Notes under the pieces: generated by a model
What the model saw: only the letters and a program-made list of their open reading frames with translations
Told to the model about the DNA's origin: nothing
Database searches by the model: none
Made by a program: the position numbers and the translations under genes
Assembly (NCBI GenBank): GCA_025350365.1
Contig: JANXXY010000220.1
Coordinates: forward strand, 1-7,012
Direction: 5' to 3'
Length of the DNA stretch: 7,012 nucleotides
Source: Bacteroidales bacterium
GTDB lineage: Bacteria > Bacteroidota > Bacteroidia > Bacteroidales > JAAUTT01
Part shown: in pieces, positions 1 to 5,605 of the stretch
Numbering within the stretch: the first letter of the stretch is position 1
Layout of the letters: every line of letters starts with the position of its first letter

Positions 1-786
1 GGAATAGTCAGGGCTATCATAAACATTGGCCGAATACATGAGATAATAGATAGTATCATGTTTCAAAACAAAAGGACCTTCGTTCCATTGCCAGTCGCCA
101 TTAATGCCTTCCCAATCCTGATTTGGGGTAAGAATGAGTTGAGGTTGCCCGATCATAGTTTTGAGATCGGATGTTAATTCAACCACATGAATCTGGCTTA
201 TATGCCTTCCATTAATAATGTTCTGGGAACAATCTTTTACAAAAAAGAAATAAGCTTTATTGTTGTCGAAGAACAAGTCTCCATCGATGTATGAGAAGTC
301 ATTGTCGTTAAAAAAGGGTTCTGTCCAGTTTAAAAAGGGGCCAAGAGGATTGTCGGAAACTGCAATCCGGAGCTTCATTTTCCCATTATCACCAATGGCG
401 CTGTAGTTCATGTAAAACTTATTATGGTAGAATTTTACCTCGGGAGCCCAAAAATTGCCCTTTCCCCAGTTGTTTCCAACACTATTTCGATTGAGCGCGA
501 GGCCACTTTCCATCCAATCGACCATATTGTTACTTTTCCAAACTTTAAAGCCAATGTCGGACGATGTTGCATACAAATAATAATTACCGCCATATTTGAG
601 AATATAGGGGTCGCCAATGCCAGTGATTCCACCTACCGGGTTGGTGTAGGTTTTAATAGTGTCGTTTACCGGTTGAGGTATTGTAATTGAGTCCTTCTGA
701 TTGCAAGAATATGCATTAAGGGTGGCAAAAGTTACAATAAGATAAATCAGATTATTTTTCAAAAAATTATTTTTGACATTTTTCAT
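1..786 (-). CDS. GH43-family glycoside hydrolase, lipoprotein (3' end cut by window edge)
   Basis: Reading the minus strand from the ATG at 786 gives 262 uninterrupted codons that run off the left edge, so the C-terminus is missing. Residues 1-27 form a signal peptide with a hydrophobic core at 13-23, and Cys28 (AYSC) is a plausible lipidation site, though the lipobox is not ideal. The rest fits the five-bladed propeller of GH43: GDPYI with Asp59 as the expected general base, FWAPEV at 112-117, SYIDGDLFFD with Asp168 as the expected pKa-modulating acid, and NEGPF with Glu236 as the expected general acid. GH43 enzymes are mostly alpha-L-arabinofuranosidases, beta-xylosidases or endo-arabinanases; the exact specificity and subfamily cannot be read here. 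The gene starts 25 bp after the GH93-like gene, so the two are probably co-transcribed. An outer-membrane or periplasmic location is inferred from the lipoprotein signal. The family call is firm; the substrate is not. Confidence 0.9.
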   Translation of the reverse strand, partial: MKNVKNNFLKNNLIYLIVTFATLNAYSCNQKDSITIPQPVNDTIKTYTNPVGGITGIGDPYILKYGGNYYLYATSSDIGFKVWKSNNMVDWMESGLALNRNSVGNNWGKGNFWAPEVKFYHNKFYMNYSAIGDNGKMKLRIAVSDNPLGPFLNWTEPFFNDNDFSYIDGDLFFDNNKAYFFFVKDCSQNIINGRHISQIHVVELTSDLKTMIGQPQLILTPNQDWEGINGDWQWNEGPFVLKHDTIYYLMYSANVYDSPDYS

Positions 787-811
787 ATAAAAAAAATTAT
801 TTTTTTAATCT
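787..811 (-). other. Short AT-only spacer with homopolymer runs ahead of the GH43 gene
   Basis: The 25 bases between the GH93-like stop and the GH43 ATG are almost wholly A and T. In the coding sense they hold a run of seven A, then TAA, then a run of eight T just before the start codon. There is no Shine-Dalgarno motif, which is normal for Bacteroidota, where AT-rich unstructured leaders support initiation. The A and T runs could pair only weakly and are not called a terminator. They are also places where sequencing errors are common. Confidence 0.5.
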
Positions 812-2581
812 TTATGGATTAAGATATACAGGAGACCATGTGTAGGGCATATCTGGTAGGTTTCCTCCAATGGATTCGGAGTAATCCGGACTTTTGCCCG
901 ATGAATTTTCGAATAAACAGGCATTAAAGCCAATACGTTTGTCAAAACCAGCAAAGCCTCCAATTGAATTCCACCGAATTGTTACGTCAATTGAATAACC
1001 ATTTTGATTTTTTTGTGTCTTTGCAACAACTTCGTCATTGGCCCATGTAGCCCACTGACCATTTTTTCCTTGTGTGGTTATTATTCGACCCGAAGCATCC
1101 ACTAAAACCGAATAAATACCCTCGGCGGGACGACTTGTAGAAATATTTTTTGGATCAATTGAGAAACTTACAGCATCGTTGGATAAAGCATCCGAATTGT
1201 TTGTAAAAACATGGGAATCCTTAACATCAGCATGCAAATATAAAATGTTTTTGTCCCAGGTAATGCCCACGTTGGCTTGCGTTAAACTGTTACAGCCAAT
1301 AAATACAGGGAATTTTAAAGGCGAGCCGTCCGTTGTTTTTTTTATTTCCGTTGCCGGAAAATGTTTTGGGGCTTTTATCTCGGGAAGAATATAACCGCGG
1401 ATCATCCACACAGACGTGTTTTTGCCGAACGCATTGGTCGAAGCAAGAGCAATAATCGTAGAATCGCTTTCAACACATAACGAGTTCCATAAGAATGTTT
1501 TTGTGGCATCGGTAGTGTAAAAAGGGATTGTTTTTCGGTTAAAATCTCTACCTACCGAAGAACCAATGCACACAACCATATCGCTAATATCCCAGGTATT
1601 GTTTTTACGAAATTCAGTGCCTTGATACGAAAGGGCAACTTCGCCACTTTTGAGCTCGCGAATATATGGCGCGCCGGCGTAGCAGGCAAATGGTATATGA
1701 TTGTTCTTATCCAGTGCATATTCTCTTTTAGCGCTACTTTCAGTTACAGGACCACTTTTCCAATTATCATCAAGCGAGGTGCGAATAATAGACGGTTTAA
1801 ATTGGGGAGCTTCGATGCCGTTATCTTCGATGGAGAAGATGATCTCGTTGCTGTTAGCCAGATAAACGGGTATGGGCATGCCATCGCGAAACCCTTTGCG
1901 GAAACTAACAATTTCACCGTTGGTCCAACTTAACCCGTTATCAACCGATCGAAACATAGTTATGTTTTGCTCGTCGCTATGTGTATAAATTCCTTCGTTA
2001 GACATGTACAATTGAATTTCACCTGAAGGCAACTGTATTTGTGCCGGTTCCCAGCAACCATTTTTAAAATCAAAACCAGCACGATATAACTCTCGCTCAT
2101 CAGTCCATGTTTGGCCAAAGTCTTTGCTCCGTTTTATGCGGATTGAAAAATGCTTTGAAGTATCGGTATTGGTTGAAGGGGGTCGGGGATTGTAAGAAGC
2201 CAGTAAAGTATGGTCATTTAACTCAAGTATTTCGGGTACGGAAGGATTAATTCCATTTTCATTGACCGCTATTTTCACGGGTTCAGTCCATGTTAATCCC
2301 AAATCATTACTATGGATGCATTGCACCGAACCATCTGATTCATAAACCGCAAATAGCCATCCGTTGCTAAGCTTAATCATTCGTGGATAACCGGAGTAGT
2401 TTGCATTTGCAGGGCCAATCTGCTTTAATGACGATCGATCCCAGGCAATGCGGATTCCGTTGACCGGAGTAACAGAAGTGCTGGTAGTAATAATATTTTC
2501 GGAAGGTTTTTCAATACACGAAGCCGAAATTACAGCAAGAGTAAAAGCAATCAGGAGGGAAAAGTTGACAGAAGTCTTCAT
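812..2581 (-). CDS. GH93-like (sialidase-fold, BNR) lipoprotein with C-terminal CBM9-like domain
   Basis: This 589-residue protein has a signal peptide (1-21) and a lipidation Cys22 (SASC). Residues about 45-400 look like a six-bladed propeller with three Asp-boxes: SNDLGLTW (91-98), SKDFGQTW (152-159) and SVDNGLSW (212-219). It begins with YPRMIKLSNG (65-74) instead of the FRIP motif of true sialidases. It also carries WEP with Glu178, RDGMPIP (232-238) and AGAPYIREL (302-310), a pattern I associate with GH93 exo-1,5-alpha-L-arabinanases. Automatic pipelines would probably label it exo-alpha-sialidase. Residues about 425-589 resemble a CBM9-like beta-sandwich (GITWDKNILYLHADVKDSHVF; NDAVSFSIDPKN; GYSIDVTIRW). 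The start is the ATG at 2581, placed directly before the signal peptide, with an AT-rich leader and no SD. It leads the enzyme pair with GH43. The propeller and CBM9-like domain are well supported; GH93 activity is an inference. Confidence 0.8.
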   Translation of the reverse strand: MKTSVNFSLLIAFTLAVISASCIEKPSENIITTSTSVTPVNGIRIAWDRSSLKQIGPANANYSGYPRMIKLSNGWLFAVYESDGSVQCIHSNDLGLTWTEPVKIAVNENGINPSVPEILELNDHTLLASYNPRPPSTNTDTSKHFSIRIKRSKDFGQTWTDERELYRAGFDFKNGCWEPAQIQLPSGEIQLYMSNEGIYTHSDEQNITMFRSVDNGLSWTNGEIVSFRKGFRDGMPIPVYLANSNEIIFSIEDNGIEAPQFKPSIIRTSLDDNWKSGPVTESSAKREYALDKNNHIPFACYAGAPYIRELKSGEVALSYQGTEFRKNNTWDISDMVVCIGSSVGRDFNRKTIPFYTTDATKTFLWNSLCVESDSTIIALASTNAFGKNTSVWMIRGYILPEIKAPKHFPATEIKKTTDGSPLKFPVFIGCNSLTQANVGITWDKNILYLHADVKDSHVFTNNSDALSNDAVSFSIDPKNISTSRPAEGIYSVLVDASGRIITTQGKNGQWATWANDEVVAKTQKNQNGYSIDVTIRWNSIGGFAGFDKRIGFNACLFENSSGKSPDYSESIGGNLPDMPYTWSPVYLNP

Positions 2582-2862
2582 ATTTTATTAATAATTAGAC
2601 ACAAATAAGTAACTTTTGAATTTATGACAATGCCACTTCCAAATTAATCCAAATTGATTAAACCCAGCCTGCGTAACGAATAAATGTAGGTATTAAATAT
2701 TTTAGGCTTGACGAATATAAAATTAAGTAGAAAAAATTTGGTGACACAGGAAAAGTTTCCATTTAACTCGATTTAAAAATCACAATGCATTGGGAAAGTT
2801 GAGTTATAAAATTCTCGCTTTGCTAAAATTACAAAATAATGTTTCGGATGAATTATATTTTT
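2582..2862. other. Intergenic region between the SusCD-DUF3823 block and the enzyme genes
   Basis: I find no credible gene in these 281 bases. The region is AT-rich and must hold the leader, and possibly a promoter, for the GH93-like gene. I looked on the minus strand for the Bacteroidota pattern TTTG, 19-21 bases, TAnnTTTG, and found only poor matches, so no promoter is called. It does hold several small dyads: TTAATC/GATTAA at 2644-2661, GGAAA/TTTCC at 2749-2760, the palindrome CAATGCATTG at 2783-2792, and TAACTC/GAGTTA at 2764-2769 and 2801-2806 around that palindrome. Any of these may be chance in AT-rich DNA. Confidence 0.6.
2644..2661. promoter_or_regulatory. Possible operator dyad (TTAATC-6-GATTAA)
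   Basis: This is an 18-bp symmetric element with 6-bp arms TTAATC and GATTAA around CAAATT, lying 63-80 bp upstream of the GH93-like start codon. Its position would suit a transcription-factor site for the enzyme genes. The arms are short and AT-rich, no second copy was seen in the window, and no regulator gene is present here, so this is only a candidate. Confidence 0.2.
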
Positions 2863-2903
2863 AAAAGGGATCCCTTTGATACATATTCTTAGGGATCCCT
2901 TTT
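2863..2903 (-). terminator. Perfect 13-bp stem-loop just after the DUF3823 gene; terminator or mRNA 3'-end hairpin
   Basis: The arms AAAAGGGATCCCT (2863-2875) and AGGGATCCCTTTT (2891-2903) are exact reverse complements around a 15-base loop. The hairpin begins about 5 bases past the TAA at 2911-2909, as expected for the end of the SusC-SusD-DUF3823 message. In the sense direction the 3' arm ends in four T and is then followed by A-rich sequence, so its U-tract is weak. On the plus strand the stem is followed by seven T (2900-2906), a better terminator for transcripts arriving from the left. It may act in both directions, or mainly protect the mRNA end and let some transcription pass into the enzyme genes. 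That the hairpin forms is well supported; its role is inferred. Confidence 0.65.
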
Positions 2904-2908
2904 TTTAA

Positions 2909-3664
2909 TTAAGGAAGTGTAACCGTTTTCACCGGAGAAAATATCTCGGATGATCCGTTTATTCTAACTCCAATTCTAACGAAGAATTGCTTTTGATTTG
3001 TAGGAATACCAATACCGCCAATCTTGGCTAAATTAGGTAACTTAGCATTCAGTACCATCGTGTTTAGATCAGCAATGGCGCCACCATCAATAGATGCATT
3101 AGAAAGATTGTTCCCGCCATCAACAATAATTGTTCTGTTGATATAAAGGATAACACTACCAATGGTTTTAGCATTGGCATCTGTAATAATCTTATCTATC
3201 TTGAAACTGGCGGTTACAATACTATCCGAAACGCTTAACGTTGGCGTAAAGTTCCGTACCAGATAATACGGTGTTACAGGAATGTTTAATGTTTGATTCC
3301 CGGAAAGCTGAACTATGGTAGTATCCGTGCTTGCCATATATGGTCCGTTGCCTGCAGGAACAACCAATTTATAAGTGTCTGCGAAGAGAACCGAAGAAAA
3401 TGTACCATCAGAACCAACTACTATGCGAATTGGTGACGACTTCCATTTTGAATATCCGGTTCCCGGTTCAAATAAATTGAGGTATACCGCTGCTTCATCA
3501 ATATTATTATTTGATGACTGTTGAACATAAACTGTGTCAACATTATTATAGAGCAATGCACCTTTTAATGTCACACTTGGTGCATCGTAATTGTCAAATT
3601 TACATGAGGTAATAAGCATGCCTATTACCAGAAATAGCAGAATTGATTTGATCATTATTTTCAT
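2909..3664 (-). CDS. DUF3823-family lipoprotein, SusE/F-position surface glycan-binding protein
   Basis: This 251-residue protein has a signal peptide with hydrophobic core ILLFLVIGMLI and a clear lipobox ITSC with Cys21. The mature start SCKFDNYDAPSVTLKG, the segment SDGTFSSVLFADTYKLVVPAGNGPY (85-109) and NIPVTPYYLVRNF (127-139) match what I know of DUF3823 proteins, which have an N-terminal beta-sandwich and a second Ig-like domain (here about 139-251). Family members sit directly after SusC/SusD pairs in PULs and are thought to be surface glycan-binding proteins comparable to SusE/SusF; no catalytic motif is visible. The gene lies 26 bp after susD and is followed by a strong hairpin, which makes it the last gene of the transporter block. 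The start at 3664 is favoured over the in-frame ATG at 3655 because of the GGAGG placed just upstream. Which glycan it binds cannot be told. Confidence 0.85.
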   Translation of the reverse strand: MKIMIKSILLFLVIGMLITSCKFDNYDAPSVTLKGALLYNNVDTVYVQQSSNNNIDEAAVYLNLFEPGTGYSKWKSSPIRIVVGSDGTFSSVLFADTYKLVVPAGNGPYMASTDTTIVQLSGNQTLNIPVTPYYLVRNFTPTLSVSDSIVTASFKIDKIITDANAKTIGSVILYINRTIIVDGGNNLSNASIDGGAIADLNTMVLNAKLPNLAKIGGIGIPTNQKQFFVRIGVRINGSSEIFSPVKTVTLP

Positions 3665-3667
3665 AAT

Positions 3668-3673
3668 TCCTCC
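3668..3673 (-). promoter_or_regulatory. Shine-Dalgarno site (GGAGGA) of the DUF3823 gene
   Basis: In the sense strand GGAGG is followed by AATT and then the ATG at 3664, a 4-base spacer. The next in-frame ATG, at 3655, would be 13 bases away, so the motif supports the upstream start. None of the other three start codons in the window has such a motif, and Bacteroidota generally rely little on Shine-Dalgarno pairing. Confidence 0.6.
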
Positions 3674-3690
3674 ATTTTCAAATTAAGTTA

Positions 3691-5586
3691 TTATTGGTTA
3701 GGGTTTTTGGTCAATTTTGGGTTTTGGGAGATAATATCATCCCCAATTTTACAATAATAATTACCAAATTGAAAATTATGACCAGGACCTAAGTTTGGTG
3801 ATGTATGTTCAACAAATATGAACTTTCCATTATTTGCACCACCATAAATTTTGTATGGCCATAGGCTATATACTTTATCATCAGTGGCATCATATTGAGA
3901 AGGATTCAAATCTGTGATATTCATGTTGGTACCGCTAAAAATTTTATGAGCAATTCTCCAACGTTTAATATCCCAATATAAATGATCTTCAAAGGCAAAT
4001 TCCACTTTGTTCTCATGAACAATCCGTCCCAATGTAATTTCTCCAGCAGTCAATCCTGTTTGGAAACCAGCCCTTGCCCTTACCTGATTGATATAAACAG
4101 CTGCGCTTGTTGGATCACCTAGTTCGAGAGAGGCTTCGGCAGCAATCAGCAGAACTTCAGCATATCTGAAACGAATCCACCACACATCACTACGCACACC
4201 TCGCTGACCAGAATGTGTTGTTGGATCAAGATATTTGCGAACCAAAAAACCAGTAACAGCAGCATGTCTAAAGTTGTCTTTGGGTCCATCTTTTCCAATT
4301 AACTGAATATAAGGGGATAACTTTGGATCAGGATACCGTACCATAGGGTTGGCCGGATCGTCACCGGAATAAAATTTACCTGCGTCAACATCAAATATAC
4401 CAGCCCATATGTCAACCGGAGTTCCTTTAAAAGACGTTCCCGGTAAAATAACGGTTCCTCCTAAACGGCCATCGCGATCAGCAAATAAATAAGTTGGATT
4501 GGTATAATAATTTGGTACACCTGCAGTAGCAATCGGTAATTTGGTGAAAGTGTTGTCTAATTTTTCAAACGAATTAACCAGGTTATAAGAAGGGCACAAT
4601 TCACCACCATCACCATTATCTTCCGATTGTGAAAAAGGTTGATTCGCATTTGTAAAACCTTGAGTTTTATACTTCAGAATATAATCCCTGGCTAATATCA
4701 CTTCAGAACTTGACTTATCCAAAAAGGCGCTGGAGAAGTTATCTTCATAAGCAGGATTCTTTTTTATATACAATGAATAACTTCCAAGGGCAATGATTTC
4801 TTTAGATGCGTCCAATGCCTTCTGGTAATATTTAATAGCATCAGCACCGCTCATGCCAACTTCACCATTGTCAGGAAGTGCAACAACACTAGGTGTAATT
4901 GCTTTATTATATTTTGCAATAGAGCCTGCGTAGATGGCAGCACGAGCCTGAAGAGCCAAAGCAGCAGCTTTGGTTGCCCTTACCTTGTTGCCCGGATCAT
5001 TAGCTAGCTCTATTTTTGCACTATCCATTTGAGCAATAATAAAATCATATATTTCTGATTCTTTAGAGCGGGGAAATTGAATAGGCTCAGCAGGAGTGCC
5101 CAGCGCATAATTAATGGAATGAAGGATTAATGGAACACCGCCATAGCGTTTTACCATCTCAAAATAAATGTTAGCAAGTAAAAATCGAACTTCGCCAACA
5201 TACGAAGCTTTAACAGCATCGCTAAGCTGTTTAGTAGCTTTTAAACGCTCACTAAAAAGGTTTATATCTCTGATATACTTATAGATATCAAACCAATTCA
5301 GGTTTGCATTATCATATGAATAGTTGACAAAGTTTTGACGCCAGTAATCACCATTTGAGTTCATGGCTTCATTGTAATTCGCCATGTCCCATTGATTGTC
5401 AATGTATACACCGGTTGGCATTCTGTCATAAAGGTCTGCCAATACTGACTTTACTACTGCTTCATCAGAGAAAACCTGATCGGTAGTAAGAACAGTTTCA
5501 GGTTGAACATCCATGTAAGCCTTATCATTACAACTCCAATGGAGTGGAATGATTGCTATAAAGAGAAATATTATTATTTTTTTCAT
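3691..5586 (-). CDS. SusD/RagB-family outer-membrane nutrient-binding lipoprotein
   Basis: This 631-residue protein has a short signal peptide (KKIIIFLFIAIIPL) and lipidation Cys19 (HWSC). The mature start (YMDVQPETVLTTDQVFSDEAVVKSVLADLYDRM) is the usual opening of SusD proteins, followed by the helical N-terminal region with EVRFLLANIYFEMVKRYGGVPLI near residues 130-155. The C-terminal SusD region shows WWIRFRYAEVLLIAAEASLELG near 463-485 and VHENKVEFAFEDHLYWDIKRWR near 522-543, both hallmarks of the family. SusD proteins act as a lid over the SusC barrel, capturing oligosaccharides at the cell surface and passing them to SusC. The length is in the longer part of the family's range. It lies 19 bp after the SusC gene and 26 bp before the DUF3823 gene. 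The ATG at 5586 has an AT-rich leader without SD. The family is certain; the substrate is unknown. Confidence 0.96.
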   Translation of the reverse strand: MKKIIIFLFIAIIPLHWSCNDKAYMDVQPETVLTTDQVFSDEAVVKSVLADLYDRMPTGVYIDNQWDMANYNEAMNSNGDYWRQNFVNYSYDNANLNWFDIYKYIRDINLFSERLKATKQLSDAVKASYVGEVRFLLANIYFEMVKRYGGVPLILHSINYALGTPAEPIQFPRSKESEIYDFIIAQMDSAKIELANDPGNKVRATKAAALALQARAAIYAGSIAKYNKAITPSVVALPDNGEVGMSGADAIKYYQKALDASKEIIALGSYSLYIKKNPAYEDNFSSAFLDKSSSEVILARDYILKYKTQGFTNANQPFSQSEDNGDGGELCPSYNLVNSFEKLDNTFTKLPIATAGVPNYYTNPTYLFADRDGRLGGTVILPGTSFKGTPVDIWAGIFDVDAGKFYSGDDPANPMVRYPDPKLSPYIQLIGKDGPKDNFRHAAVTGFLVRKYLDPTTHSGQRGVRSDVWWIRFRYAEVLLIAAEASLELGDPTSAAVYINQVRARAGFQTGLTAGEITLGRIVHENKVEFAFEDHLYWDIKRWRIAHKIFSGTNMNITDLNPSQYDATDDKVYSLWPYKIYGGANNGKFIFVEHTSPNLGPGHNFQFGNYYCKIGDDIISQNPKLTKNPNQ

Positions 5587-5605
5587 TTAGTTCAAGATTT
5601 AAATA

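Noticed and set aside
424..690. Open frames on the plus strand and in other minus frames inside the GH43 region
   Set aside because: They overlap the GH43 frame, which shows clear family motifs and a lipoprotein signal, while these translations show no recognisable domain.
1179..1933. Plus-strand open frames of 71 and 103 codons inside the GH93-like gene
   Set aside because: They are antisense to a well-supported protein and have no family features or plausible leader.
812..2581. True exo-alpha-sialidase (GH33)
   Set aside because: Asp-boxes are shared by several propeller families. The FRIP motif is absent and other motifs fit GH93 better, though this was judged by eye only.
2602..2719. 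Bacteroidota promoter candidates on the minus strand, such as TATATTCG (2719-2712) and CTTATTTG (2609-2602)
   Set aside because: Each departs from TAnnTTTG and has no TTTG at the right distance upstream, so they are not convincing.
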